Positions 41,192 to 50,104 of a stretch of 64,000 nt of DNA are shown one piece after another (positions within the stretch are counted from its first letter, which is position 1; each line of letters opens with the position of its first letter). The notes below the pieces were generated by a model, which was not told the origin of the DNA, ran no database searches, and saw only the letters and a program-made list of their open reading frames with translations. Source of the stretch: Streptomyces sp. HB132 (GTDB lineage: Bacteria; Actinomycetota; Actinomycetes; Streptomycetales; Streptomycetaceae); contig NZ_JAFBGA010000007.1 in NCBI RefSeq assembly GCF_016909575.1, positions 368,192-432,191 on the forward strand, written 5' to 3'. A program made the position numbers and the translations under genes.

Positions 41192-42829
41192 TCAGGTGCG
41201 GCGCTCTTGTCGTACGCGTCGCCCCTTGCGGTCGCGGTGGGTGAGCCGGTTCTGAAGGTGGGCCAGCGCACCGAGGTGCTGCCCGCGCAGGGCCGCCCTC
41301 GCGGCGTTGGCTCCGGGCGCGCCGTGAACTCCTCCTCCGGGGTGCGCCGAGGCGGAAGCGAGATAGAGGCCCGGAACAGGGGTCTCCGGGCGGCCGGTAC
41401 CGGGGGAGGGGCGGAAGACCAGTTGCTGGTGCATGGCCGTGGTGCCGCCGTTGATCGCGCCCCCGTAGAGGTTGGCGTCCATGCTCTCCAGTGTGGGCGG
41501 TGCGAGAATTCGCCGCGCCCTGATGAGGCTGCGAAATCCGCGTGCATAGCGTTCGACCTGGACCTCGAGGCGGTCAGCCATGAGCTCCTGCTCCCGGGTG
41601 TCCCATGCGCCGGACAGCCCGTCGCCCCCGGCGTCCCCCCGGACACGGTGCGGAACATGGGTGTATGCCCAGGCGGACTCCGTGCCCTGGGGCGAGCGGC
41701 TGGGATCGGTGGTGGTCATCTGGCCGAAGAGGGCGAAGGGCTGGTCGGGGACACGGCCCATGGCGATCTGCGCGGCGAACCGAGTGAGGCCGTCCACCCC
41801 TTCTGCCAGATGAACGGTTCCGGCCTGCGCGGCCTCCCCGCAGTCCCAGGGCACCGGGCCGCTCAGCGCCCAGTCGACCTTGAACGTGGCGAAGTCCCAC
41901 TGGAAGCGCTGCAGGTCGCCCAGCAGCCGTCCAGGTAGGTGCCGTTCGGCTACCAGAGAGCCGAAGAGATTCGGCGCGGACACGTCAGCCAGGACCGCCC
42001 TGCGGGCGGGCACCTCGTCGCCGCTCTCGGTGCGGACGCCCACGGCCCGCCCGCCGCGGACCACGACCTTGGTGACCGGTTCGCCGCAGCGGAGGGTGCC
42101 CCCGCGGCGTTCCAGGCGGCGGACGAGAGCGCCGGTCAGTGCCCCGGATCCTCCGGCGGGTACGGGGAAGCCGTAGGTCTGGCCGAGCATGGACATGAGC
42201 CAGCCGAAACCACCGCTGCCCGCCGACTCCGGGGAGAGGTCCGCGTGCAGGGCGTTGCCCGCCAGCAGGAGTCTGCCGCCCTCGCCTCGAAACTCCTCCT
42301 CACCCAGCCGCCGCACCGGCAGCACCATCGTCCTGGCCAACCGGAGCCCGCCGGCCGCGCGTAGCCGCAGCGCCAGCCGGGCCCCGGCGCGGAGCGGAGG
42401 AAAGGGGGTGAACAAAGCGTCGATGATGTCGGGGCGCAACGCCTCCCATACCTCCCGCAGCTCCATCCACGCGGCCCCGTCGCCGGGCGCGAACGCCTCC
42501 AGGCTCGCGGCGGTCTCGTCCAGGTCACGGCTGAGAACCGCGCAGCGGCCGTCCCGCAAGGGATGGGCCAGCACCTTCGGTGCGTGGCTCCAGGCCAGGC
42601 CCTCCCGCTCGAGATCCAGGCCCGCCAGAACCGGCGACGCGGCGGCGAGGGGGTAGAAGGAGCTGAAGAGGTCACTGACGAAGTCCGGGTCGACACCGCG
42701 GTCGTGACGGACCGCTCCTCCAGGATCCTGCTGAGCCTCCAGGACCTCCACGCTCCAGCCCGCGTCGGCCAGGAGGTTCGCGGCGACCAGCCCGTTGGGG
42801 CCCGCCCCGATCACTACAGCGTCCGGCAT
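41192..42829 (-). CDS. FAD-dependent oxidoreductase, phytoene-desaturase-like
   Basis: A 545-residue NAD(P)/FAD-binding flavoenzyme. The ADP-binding motif opens the protein (AVVIGAGPNGLVAANLLADA, residues 4-23), followed by VEVLEAQQDPGGAVRHDRG. The C-terminal FAD-contact region reads PVPGLYLASASAHPGGGVHG. The layout matches phytoene desaturase/carotenoid oxidoreductase and the related amine oxidase superfamily, but no crt genes are nearby, so the substrate is uncertain. It is 67 nt downstream of an SRPBCC gene and probably co-transcribed. AGGAG lies six bases before the ATG. Confidence 0.9.
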   Translation of the reverse strand: MPDAVVIGAGPNGLVAANLLADAGWSVEVLEAQQDPGGAVRHDRGVDPDFVSDLFSSFYPLAAASPVLAGLDLEREGLAWSHAPKVLAHPLRDGRCAVLSRDLDETAASLEAFAPGDGAAWMELREVWEALRPDIIDALFTPFPPLRAGARLALRLRAAGGLRLARTMVLPVRRLGEEEFRGEGGRLLLAGNALHADLSPESAGSGGFGWLMSMLGQTYGFPVPAGGSGALTGALVRRLERRGGTLRCGEPVTKVVVRGGRAVGVRTESGDEVPARRAVLADVSAPNLFGSLVAERHLPGRLLGDLQRFQWDFATFKVDWALSGPVPWDCGEAAQAGTVHLAEGVDGLTRFAAQIAMGRVPDQPFALFGQMTTTDPSRSPQGTESAWAYTHVPHRVRGDAGGDGLSGAWDTREQELMADRLEVQVERYARGFRSLIRARRILAPPTLESMDANLYGGAINGGTTAMHQQLVFRPSPGTGRPETPVPGLYLASASAHPGGGVHGAPGANAARAALRGQHLGALAHLQNRLTHRDRKGRRVRQERRT

Positions 42830-42896
42830 GACTCGCTCCTGGCTCGGTGGGAGGCTCCGCACCCGGTAAGCGACCGCTTCCGGTCTCGGTGCCGGT

Positions 42897-43376
42897 TCAG
42901 GTCCCGCGCGGCCGCAGACGCCCAGGGCCGGCGCCGACCGAGCCCTCGACGTCCTCACACAGTCGGGCGAGGCGTCCGAGCATCGCGCGGTGCCGTACCT
43001 GTTGCGCCATGTCCAGGAGGCCGTTGTGCAGGGCACCTCCCGGACCGCGCAGCGGGTGCTCGTCGAAGATGAGCAGTGTGTGCTGCCCCCAGGGCCGCAG
43101 TTCCATCGCGATCCTTGCGGTTCCCAGTGGTCCGCTGTCCGCTTCCAGTTCGAGGACGGCCGTCGGTTCGCTGCGGCGCACGACGGTCCGGTTGTGCAGG
43201 GTCAGCGGCCCGAGCTTGATCTCGTAGCGGAGGGCCGCCCCCACATCGGGCCACTGTCCCTCGTCGAGCTCGGCCCTCGAAGTACCGACGACCCAGTCCC
43301 CATAGCGCTCGGCGTCGGACAGGACCCCCCAGACGTCCTCGGGCGGTTTCCTGATGAGGCGGTGCCGTACGGCCAT
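42897..43376 (-). CDS. SRPBCC family protein
   Basis: A 159-residue helix-grip protein. MAVRHRLIRKPPEDVWGVLS is the first strand-helix pair; beta-sheet segments GAALRYEIKLGPLTLHNRTV and TAVLELEADSGPLGTARIAM lead to the long C-terminal helix NGLLDMAQQVRHRAMLGRLA. GGAGGA is four bases before the ATG. It precedes the FAD oxidoreductase in the same operon, an arrangement common in actinobacteria, so it may bind that enzyme's hydrophobic substrate or product; that is inferred from gene order only. Confidence 0.87.
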   Translation of the reverse strand: MAVRHRLIRKPPEDVWGVLSDAERYGDWVVGTSRAELDEGQWPDVGAALRYEIKLGPLTLHNRTVVRRSEPTAVLELEADSGPLGTARIAMELRPWGQHTLLIFDEHPLRGPGGALHNGLLDMAQQVRHRAMLGRLARLCEDVEGSVGAGPGRLRPRGT

Positions 43377-43923
43377 GCGTTCCTCCGCCGTTCGAAGTGC
43401 CGTTTTCCTTGCTGCGCCTTCCCACGCTAGGCCCCCGTACTCACTCCCGCGCGGGGACGGACAGCCAGTCGGTGCCCGCAAGCGACTGCGCGGCGGCACC
43501 GCGTTGTGGAGGCTTGCACAGCACAGCCGGCCACGGCGGACGAGGTCATGGGGGCGCTGCTCCCTGCCGAGGGGTGGGCCGGTTCAGGGACGAACAAGGT
43601 TTTGATCACGCCGTCGGCGTGGTTCGCGGCTGCGTCAGCGGACTCATTTCCACAGCCGGCCTGCGATGAGAAGTTCACATGGTCTCGCCCTCCCTCTGGA
43701 AGAGACGGCGGGGCCGTGATGACTCTTCGGTATGAACTCACCGCCACGGACCACAGGCGGGTCGGCTTCTCACCGCGACACATTCCGAAGTGGTCGGCCC
43801 CACCCCTCGAGAGCTGCTCCGCCTCCCAGGCTTCCCGCGCGGCACTTCAAGGACGGCCCCCTTTCTCCGCCGGCACCGAACCCGTGCCGACTGCACTGCC
43901 GGCGAAGCCGGGCGGCCGGAGGG
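43377..43923. other. Intergenic region with dehydrogenase relic
   Basis: About 550 nt upstream of the SRPBCC operon. Apart from the short dehydrogenase remnant at 43583-43620 no coding sequence could be recognised. Confidence 0.4.
43583..43620 (-). pseudogene. 3' remnant of a zinc alcohol dehydrogenase gene
   Basis: The reverse strand reads ADGVIKTLFVP and a stop, closely matching the last residues (ADGMIKTLLVP) of the dehydrogenase encoded at 39895-41079; the DNA is also similar over about 35 nt. It looks like the tail of a deleted second copy. Confidence 0.5.
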
Positions 43924-44535
43924 TCAGTCCTCGATACCCGCGGCATGCAGGGCGCCGACGATGAGCGCGTACCTCTCTGCGGCCTCCGGATACCGCTCGG
44001 CGCCTGCGCGGGCCCCGCTCAGCGCCTTCGCTGTAGGTGCCGCACCTCGGGCGAGCAGTTGCTGCGCCATCTGCACCTGCCCGAAGGCAGTCGCCCACTC
44101 AAGGGGTGTCTTGTCCTTCATCACTCCGTTGATGTCCACTCCACGGCGCAGGAGCGCGTCCACGGTCTGCGGGTGCCCATGCTCCGTGGCCGTCGCTGCC
44201 AGTACCAGTGGCACATAACCCATCCTGCCCTGGGTGCCGGTGGGGGCGCCGGCGTCGAGGAGGACCTCCACCACTGCCGTGTGCCCGCACAAGGCAGCCA
44301 GGCACAGTGGGGTCAACTCGCCGTACTCACCTGCCCGCTGCCCCAGATCAGCTCCCGCAGCAAGGAGCACCCGAACAGTCTCGGTGTGCCCAGCATGCAC
44401 CGCGAGATCCAGCGCGGTACGCGTACGCCCGGCGGTGAACGGGGCATCCACCTCTGCACCAGCACCCAGCAGCTGTACGACCGCGGTCACGTCGCCGTCC
44501 CCTGCAGCTCGTGCCAGCTGATCCGCTATATCCAT
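43924..44535 (-). CDS. Ankyrin-repeat protein
   Basis: A 203-residue protein of about five ankyrin repeats: VVQLLGAGAEVDAPFTAGRT, ALDLAVHAGHTETVRVLLAA, PLCLAALCGHTAVVEVLLDA, VLAATATEHGHPQTVDALLR and PLEWATAFGQVQMAQQLLAR. Each shows the helix-loop-helix-hairpin pattern. No enzymatic domain or signal peptide is present; ankyrin proteins serve as protein-binding scaffolds. The ATG (MDIADQLARAAGDGDV) has only a weak AAGG nearby. It is monocistronic between a decayed region and the DoxX promoter. Confidence 0.9.
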   Translation of the reverse strand: MDIADQLARAAGDGDVTAVVQLLGAGAEVDAPFTAGRTRTALDLAVHAGHTETVRVLLAAGADLGQRAGEYGELTPLCLAALCGHTAVVEVLLDAGAPTGTQGRMGYVPLVLAATATEHGHPQTVDALLRRGVDINGVMKDKTPLEWATAFGQVQMAQQLLARGAAPTAKALSGARAGAERYPEAAERYALIVGALHAAGIED

Positions 44536-44908
44536 ACCTTGATCATGCCTGGCCGTCCGGCTCGGACGGCTCACAGGTGCTCCCATGCGTGGTGGCGGAC
44601 CGGCAATCGGCATACCGGAAGTCCGCCGACCTGACCTTTCGGGTGCTGATGCGAGGGCGCCGGTGCGAGAGGACACCTGCCGTGACCGATTGCTGACGAC
44701 GCCGGTAACGCCGACGCCCGGGGTGATGACCACCCTCCCCGGTCATCGAGCCGAACTGACCACTTGTTTCGCCATCCGGGAGCGGATCACCGGCGTCGCC
44801 GGCCTGCCGCGACCAGAGCGCACAGAGCCGGAACCCATCAGACACTCACTCCGTGGACGTGGCAGCGCCCGGTCGAGGAATCCCGCTCGGGCACAGGACC
44901 CTTGCTTG

Positions 44909-44958
44909 TTGAACTTTCACTCAATCTGTTAGGTTCGAGCATAATCTTGAAAGTTCAA
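44909..44958. promoter_or_regulatory. Paired operator upstream of the DoxX gene
   Basis: Two copies of an 11-bp element in opposite orientation, TTGAACTTTCA (44909-44919) and TGAAAGTTCAA (44948-44958), separated by 28 nt. Each is itself a TTGAA-N2-TTCA(A) dyad. The A+T-rich spacer could hold the DoxX promoter. The pattern suits a MarR/HxlR-type repressor binding two dimers 39 bp apart. No regulator of that kind is adjacent. Confidence 0.7.
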
Positions 44959-44989
44959 ACAATCTTTGTTGTCGACAGAAGGACCCCCC

Positions 44990-45547
44990 ATGCTTGCCTC
45001 CCCGACCGTCCACCCCGCCGCAGATGTGCCCTCCGGAGGCTCCCGGCCCGGCACCCCCTCGCTCCGCGCATACGACGCGGGGCTTCTCCTGCTGCGGCTT
45101 GCTCTGGGCCTGACTGTGGCGGCGCACGGTGCGCAGAAGCTCTTCGGCTGGTTCGGTGGTGGCGGAATCACGGGTACGGGTCAGTTCTTCGAGATGAGCG
45201 GTTATCCCTCCGGCGAGACCATGGCTGTGATCGCCGGGCTCAGCGAGATCTTCGGTGGGCTCGGACTCGTCGCGGGCCTGCTCACCCCGCTCGCAGGCGC
45301 CGTCGTGTTCGGCACGATGATCAACGCCTTGGCCGTCAAGTGGGGCGGCGGCTTCTTCGCTCCCGATGGCGTTGAGTTCGAGCTTCTGCTGACTGCCGGC
45401 GCGGCGGGTCTGGCGCTGACCGGACCCGGCCGGATCGCCGTGGACCGCTTCCTTCCCTGGCTGCGAGCACACCGCCTGGGTTACGGTGCGGCGGCGGTGG
45501 CGCTCGGTGCGGTGACCGCCGGCCTCGTGCTGCTCATTCGTAACTGA
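44990..45547 (+). CDS. DoxX-family membrane protein
   Basis: A 185-residue four-helix membrane protein: GLLLLRLALGLTVAAHGAQK (first helix with the family His-Gly and LFGWFGGGGI), ETMAVIAGLSEIFGGLGLVA, LAGAVVFGTMINALAVKWGG, and FELLLTAGAAGLALTGPGRI, followed by an extra C-terminal helix. These features define the DoxX/SURF4-like quinol-associated family; in mycobacteria a DoxX works with SodA and SseA in an oxidoreductase complex. The start has AGAAGGA six bases upstream. Expression is probably controlled by the paired operator just upstream, and a hairpin terminator follows. Confidence 0.92.
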   Translation: MLASPTVHPAADVPSGGSRPGTPSLRAYDAGLLLLRLALGLTVAAHGAQKLFGWFGGGGITGTGQFFEMSGYPSGETMAVIAGLSEIFGGLGLVAGLLTPLAGAVVFGTMINALAVKWGGGFFAPDGVEFELLLTAGAAGLALTGPGRIAVDRFLPWLRAHRLGYGAAAVALGAVTAGLVLLIRN

Positions 45548-45578
45548 GGGCTCGGGCCGGCGTCCGCTCAAGGGGCAT

Positions 45579-45601
45579 GTGGGGACGCACCGCGTCCCCA
45601 C
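45579..45601 (+). terminator. Hairpin terminator of the DoxX gene
   Basis: GTGGGGACGC-ACC-GCGTCCCCAC, a perfect 10-bp stem with a 3-nt loop, 32 nt after the DoxX stop codon. Confidence 0.75.
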
Positions 45602-46139
45602 GAGCGACTCGTGTGGTGCGAAGCCAGGGCGTGGCTGCCCATGACCGCCTGGGCCTGGGCGGCCCTTCTCGGCCTCACCGGGGCCACCTTGCCCGCCGGC
45701 GCCAACGCGATGACCGTGACCGCCGTCGGCGGCGCGGTTCCAAACGGCAGGTGGCGACACTCGTACCGACTACTCCGCAAAGCCGCAGGCGCGGAGTGAA
45801 CGTCCGAGTCCTCGCCGACCTGGCCGACGAGGAGCCATGGGCCGTGCGGCGCGGGGTCAGGAGTTGCGTGGCTTTACCAGGACCGATTCGTAGGCGAGGA
45901 ACACGAGCTGGGCGGGGTCGCGGGCGTGGGGCGAAGAACTCGTCCGAAGCGTAGATTCAGATTCAGCCCTCGGTCTGCTCGCCGACGACGACGCCCAGGT
46001 CGACCACGCGTGACCATCACGCCCTACACGCTCGCACCCCCGCCGCATATCCTGGACACGGTGCCCCCACCCGGGAGCGTGCTCACCACGCAAAAACGGG
46101 TTCACGGATGGTCAATAACAACGAAAAGGGGCTGCCGTC
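45602..46139. other. Intergenic region, possibly decayed sequence
   Basis: About 540 nt. A short frame at 45640-45799 has a signal-peptide-like stretch (MTAWAWAALLGLTGATLPAG) but leads nowhere recognisable. Nothing else could be supported; the promoter of the next gene pair should lie near 46050-46130. Confidence 0.3.
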
Positions 46140-46625
46140 ATGAGTTCGCTGCTGAACGAGAGCGACCTCTGCCACGAGAGCGCAGTGGTCCTGCTTGTCC
46201 TGCTGGCAAACTCCGACGAACTCGACTGCGTCCGCCAAGCACTCGACAGGACACCGCGCCGCCGCGGCAAGCCCTGCTACGAACGCGACGGACGCATGGT
46301 CGGCAACACCGACCTCGATGGCCACGCCGAAGCCGACCCCTACAGCGGCCTCCAGCACCGCCGCGTCTTCTTTTTCTTCCTCCTCCCGCACGGCTGCGAC
46401 GCCAATCCCGACCGCGAAGGCGTCCCGGCGAAGCCGTCGCCCCCCACCATCGAACTCCGCCGCGGTGGAGACAAACCCCACGCTCCCAACGCGATAGCAG
46501 CTGACCGTCGGACAGGCACAGCCACGCCCGCCGAAAAGGGAACAAACTCATCGTCTTCGTCGGCGCTGATTCAGTACCCCTCGGGCCGGAATCGTCGAGC
46601 CAACCGAAAGGCGCATTGGATATGA
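46140..46625 (+). CDS. Unknown protein coupled to a methyltransferase
   Basis: A 161-residue protein not recognised as any family. The first about 100 residues have strong G/C third-position bias and include VVLLVLLANSDELDCVRQAL and VGNTDLDGHAEADPYSGLQH; a hydrophobic FFFFLLPHG follows. The ATG has AAGGGG eight bases upstream. Its stop overlaps the methyltransferase start as ATGA, so the two are translationally coupled. From about 46535 the coding signal appears to move to the methyltransferase frame (GNKLIVFVGADSVPLGPESS), suggesting a frameshift or a programmed shift at the AAAAGGG run, so the C-terminus may be misread. Confidence 0.55.
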   Translation: MSSLLNESDLCHESAVVLLVLLANSDELDCVRQALDRTPRRRGKPCYERDGRMVGNTDLDGHAEADPYSGLQHRRVFFFFLLPHGCDANPDREGVPAKPSPPTIELRRGGDKPHAPNAIAADRRTGTATPAEKGTNSSSSSALIQYPSGRNRRANRKAHWI

Positions 46626-47248
46626 CAGGGCAAAACGACCGATGGGCAGAGCTCACCGGCGGGCAAACCGGAGAGAAGTACGCTCAGCGCTTCGCGCAGC
46701 TTGCCGAATCGGGCTACGACGTCCATGGCGAGGCCGCCTTCTGTGCCGCCTTGTTGAAGCCCGCCGCCCGGGTCCTTGACGCCGGCTGCGGAACCGGTCG
46801 GATCTCAAGCCGGCTTGCCGAGTTGGGCCACCGCTGCACAGGCGTAGACATCGACTCCTCGATGCTGGCCGTCGCCCGCCGCGACGCCCCCACGCAAGAG
46901 TGGGTCCTCGGCGACCTGGCCCGCCTGAGCACTCTCGGCCTGGAGCCGGGCTTCGACCTGGCGCTCGCCGCGGGAAACGTCATTCCCCTGCTGGCCCCTG
47001 GCACCGAATCAGCGGTCGTCCGGCAACTGGCCGCGATGCTGCGCCCCGGTGGTCTCCTGGTAACGGGCATGGGCCTCGACGCGGCGCACCTGCCGCTGCC
47101 GGAGCCGCCGGTGACCCTTGCCGAGTTCGACGACTGGTGTGCTCAGGCCGGACTGACCTTGCGACAGCGCTACGCCACCTGGGGCGGCGATCCCTATCAC
47201 CAAGGCGGTGGGTATGCCGTCAGTGTGCACTGCCTCTCCGCCATGTGA
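46622..47248 (+). CDS. Class I SAM-dependent methyltransferase
   Basis: A 208-residue methyltransferase. SAM-binding motif I is ARVLDAGCGTGRISSRLAEL (about 50-69), motif II TGVDIDSSMLAVARRDAPTQ, motif IV FDLALAAGNVIPLLAPGTES, and the post-motif MLRPGGLLVTGMGLDAAHLP. The N-terminus (NDRWAELTGGQTGEKYAQRF) resembles small-molecule or carboxyl methyltransferases. It begins within the stop codon of the upstream unknown gene. The substrate is unknown; coupling suggests that the upstream protein is its partner or substrate. Confidence 0.9.
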   Translation: MTGQNDRWAELTGGQTGEKYAQRFAQLAESGYDVHGEAAFCAALLKPAARVLDAGCGTGRISSRLAELGHRCTGVDIDSSMLAVARRDAPTQEWVLGDLARLSTLGLEPGFDLALAAGNVIPLLAPGTESAVVRQLAAMLRPGGLLVTGMGLDAAHLPLPEPPVTLAEFDDWCAQAGLTLRQRYATWGGDPYHQGGGYAVSVHCLSAM

Positions 47249-47345
47249 GTCCACACCCTGCGCTTCCGTAGTACCACGCCTTGCCGGCCGTCGACTGCCC
47301 GCCGGGCGGCTCGTGCCAGCAGTCGGCGGTCTCTGACAAACGGCG

Positions 47346-47880
47346 TCAGGAACTGTTGGTGATGGTGACGGTACCCACGACGCCACCTCCGGCGACCTGC
47401 TGACTGAGACGTTTCCTGACCTGGTACAGCCACCGATGACCACTTGGAGTCGACCAGGCACGGGTACGTCGACTCCGGGACTGGTCACGATGCGGTGGCT
47501 GACCTGCGTGTGCGGTCGCCCGTGCCTGCCGGCGCAGAGCGGTAACTTGATCGACCAAGTCACCCGGCAGGTCGGCTGTCGGTTTTTCCTCGTCGGCGGG
47601 GTCGTCGATGGGATCGACGTACTCTGCAATCGCGCACCGGGTGGCGCCCCTGTACCAGGCACTACAGCCCGTGGTTGCGGGCCAGGTGCACGACGGGGCG
47701 GCCGAGGGGCGCGGATTGTCGCTCCGAAGGGCGTCCACCGGCGAGTGGACGATATCGAGCAGCCGCTCTTTCAGCGGCCTCGTGAACTCGATGACGGTCT
47801 GCAAGCCAGCGGCCCGAGGCTGGACGCTGGGATCTGGGCGCGGGTAGAGCGGCTGACCGCCCCACCCGGACCGTGAGGCG
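47346..47880 (-). pseudogene. Possible degraded gene of unknown family
   Basis: The reverse strand holds coding-like sequence (LQTVIEFTRPLKERLLDIVH, SPVDALRSDNPRPSAAPS, AIAEYVDPIDDPADEEKPTA) without a credible start and with the frame apparently changing near 47680-47720. I do not recognise the family. No gene function can be assigned; it may be a decayed remnant like others in this stretch. Confidence 0.25.
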
Positions 47881-48077
47881 CTTGTCGGTGAGCGCGACAG
47901 CGAGCGCCACGTCCAGCAGACGGCAAACTGCGGTTCCCCACGCAGAAGCAAGTCCAGCCGGCGTGTTAAGCGGTGCGCTCCTACGAATGCGGAGGACGCT
48001 GCTGAGGGCCCCGGGCGGCCCTTTTCGCGGGGTGTGTCAAACCACGTCCGAGGGTTACAACATGCAAGATCGCAATT

Positions 48078-49187
48078 ATGAACAAATGGCTGAAGTGTCG
48101 CAGTTCCGAGTCGGGATCCTGGGAACATCGCGAGGGCATCCAGGCACGCATCAGCGAGTTGCGCGCGCTCCTCAACGACCGAGAGGAAGCACATCGGGGG
48201 GACGATGAGCCTGAGCGCGGGAGGAAGGTGAAACTTCTCGAGGAGGCCCGGGGAGAACTGGATAAGGCGGAGGAAGCCATCTCTCCCATGCACTCTCCCA
48301 GGTATAAGAACGCGGCTCACGTCATCGTCGGGCGGATCCATATCGACGCCGCGCACAACATGCTGCTGCGGTTGTCGAGAAAATCCGAGGTGCTGCCCAT
48401 GCTGCCGGGCGTGCTGGCCTTCTTGCGCGAGCACCTGCTGCCCGGTGATCCGCGGCGGATCGAGGCGGAAAGGATCGCACGGTCAGTTTCGGAAAAGAAT
48501 CCTCCGTCGGAGGTGGAGCGTGAGATTCTGCTTGAGGCGATGGGCGTGGCCCGCCAAGCGAGAGTCGACGAGGCCATGCGAGTGCGCAGCTTCGTCTACA
48601 TCGTCTGGTGGATCATGCTCGGCTTGACCGCACTGGCCGTCCTCATCACGATTCTGGGGTTCGTCGACCCTGCCGCGGTCCCGCTGTGTTTCACCCCCGA
48701 GGAGCCCAACGGATCCGCGAAGGTAGCTGTCTGCCCGGTCGAGATGAACCGCATTCCGAAAGGCACAGACCCTGCGAAGACAAGGGAGTTGGTGGCGGGC
48801 GCCGCCCAGGGGGCGGACTACCTGATCGTCGAATTGGTAGGGCTTGTGGCTGCAAGCATCGCTGCCGCTGCAGCACTGCGCCGCATGCGGGGGACTTCGA
48901 CCCCGTTCGCTGTGCCTCTGACTCTCGCGCTGCTCAAACTGCCGACTGGGGCTTTGACGGCAGTGCTGGGGATCTTGCTCATGCGTGGCGGGTTTGTGCC
49001 TGGGCTTACCAATCTGGACTCGTCAGCTCAGATCATTGCTTGGGCTGTCATTTTCGGATACGCGCAGCAGGTCTTCACGCATTTCGTGGACAACCAGGCG
49101 CAGTCCATTCTTGCCGCGGGGGGTTCCGGTGCCGCGACCTCTGCAGTTCCGAAAACGCCTCTGGATCTAGGCGATGGCGAATCGTGA
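48078..49187 (+). CDS. Unknown membrane protein with N-terminal coiled coil
   Basis: A 369-residue protein of no recognised family. Residues 15-70 are strongly charged and helical (ISELRALLNDREEAHRGDDE, KVKLLEEARGELDKAEEAI), likely a coiled coil. Four hydrophobic helices follow: about 174-197 (SFVYIVWWIMLGLTALAVLI), 253-273 (YLIVELVGLVAASIAAAAAL), 282-305 (FAVPLTLALLKLPTGALTAV) and 321-340 (AQIIAWAVIFGYAQQVFTHF). A loop of about 50 residues with two cysteines lies between helices 1 and 2. Codon use is less biased than its neighbours, a sign of transfer. No clear ribosome site precedes the ATG. Possibly a sensor or conflict-system protein, but this is speculation. Confidence 0.7.
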   Translation: MNKWLKCRSSESGSWEHREGIQARISELRALLNDREEAHRGDDEPERGRKVKLLEEARGELDKAEEAISPMHSPRYKNAAHVIVGRIHIDAAHNMLLRLSRKSEVLPMLPGVLAFLREHLLPGDPRRIEAERIARSVSEKNPPSEVEREILLEAMGVARQARVDEAMRVRSFVYIVWWIMLGLTALAVLITILGFVDPAAVPLCFTPEEPNGSAKVAVCPVEMNRIPKGTDPAKTRELVAGAAQGADYLIVELVGLVAASIAAAAALRRMRGTSTPFAVPLTLALLKLPTGALTAVLGILLMRGGFVPGLTNLDSSAQIIAWAVIFGYAQQVFTHFVDNQAQSILAAGGSGAATSAVPKTPLDLGDGES

Positions 49188-49804
49188 CGTCTGAGGGCGT
49201 GGCGAACGGCGTCTTTTGCGTCCTGTCCACTGGTCTTGGTCGGAGGTCGGGTGCGGGCAACCCGACGCGGTCGCGCGCTCCGCTCGCGGTGGTCGCAGAG
49301 GCCAGTGGGGCCTCCAGGGACCACTTTCCGTCCACGGCTCACGGCCCGCCCGGTGCGCTACACGGTTGTGTAGGGGCCGGCGCTACCTGAGGTCAGGTTC
49401 GTCAGCGGGATCACCAGCGTGTTGGTGCTGCCGAGCCTGCTGGCGCCGAGTTTCGGCACACACCGAAAGTCTGGCCGTGATACCACGACACCTACTATGC
49501 CGCCTTCGTACACAATCGCCACGGCAACGACGTCGAGGCGGTCTGTGAGCGTCCCGGACAGTACTGCCTGTGGGCGCCCAGGCCTATCTGCATGCCAGTG
49601 GCCTGCACTTACGCGGACGACGATCGCTACGCGGCCGAGAAAGCTGGGTGAATGTCGATGAGTGAGGAAACGCCGAGGTCGAACCGGCGATGACGCAGCT
49701 GCGCCTGCGCGATCCACTCCTTGCAAACCCGGCCCTCACCGCCGAGCTCATTGCTCAGCTGGCTTGCCTCACCGATGACATCGCGGCGCGGGGTGCGTCT
49801 CGGA
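49188..49804. other. Decayed region between membrane protein and transposase remnant
   Basis: About 600 nt with no intact gene; contains the VOC fragment at 49481-49561. Reading frames elsewhere lack motifs. Confidence 0.4.
49481..49561 (+). pseudogene. C-terminal fragment of a VOC-family gene
   Basis: YHDTYYAAFVHNRHGNDVEA, followed by VCERPG, matches the last strand of glyoxalase-like VOC proteins (consensus YYAAFVxDPDGNxVEAVCH). A stop codon sits immediately before it in frame, and the rest of the gene is missing. Confidence 0.5.
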
Positions 49805-50079
49805 AAACACCCCCGCTTCCACGTCCATTTCACCCCCACCGGCTCCTCTTGGATGAACCAGGTGGAGCGGTGGTTCGGCCTGCTCACCGACAACTCATCC
49901 GCCGCGGCGTCCACACCTCCGTGAAGGCACTGGAGGACGACATCACTGCGTGGATCGACACCTGGAACGAGAACCCGCGGCCCTTCACCTGGACCAAGAC
50001 CGCCGACGAGATCCTCAATTCCCTCGCCGACTACCTCACCAAAGTCGGAACCACCGACCAGAAAACAGAGCAGAACTAA
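49805..50079 (+). pseudogene. IS630-family transposase remnant
   Basis: Two frames carry the end of an IS630/Tc1-type transposase: HVHFTPTGSSWMNQVERWFG (catalytic Glu region), then after a one-base loss near 49891 LIRRGVHTSVKALEDDITAW, IDTWNENPRPFTWTKTADEI and the C-terminus. The first two thirds of the element are absent. Inactive. Confidence 0.85.
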
Positions 50080-50104
50080 CCCTCAGGATTTCTGGCGCAT
50101 CACA

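Noticed and set aside
45640..45799. Possible small secreted protein (MTAWAWAALLGLTGATLPAG)
   Set aside because: No ribosome site, no recognisable mature domain, and a DoxX terminator lies just upstream.
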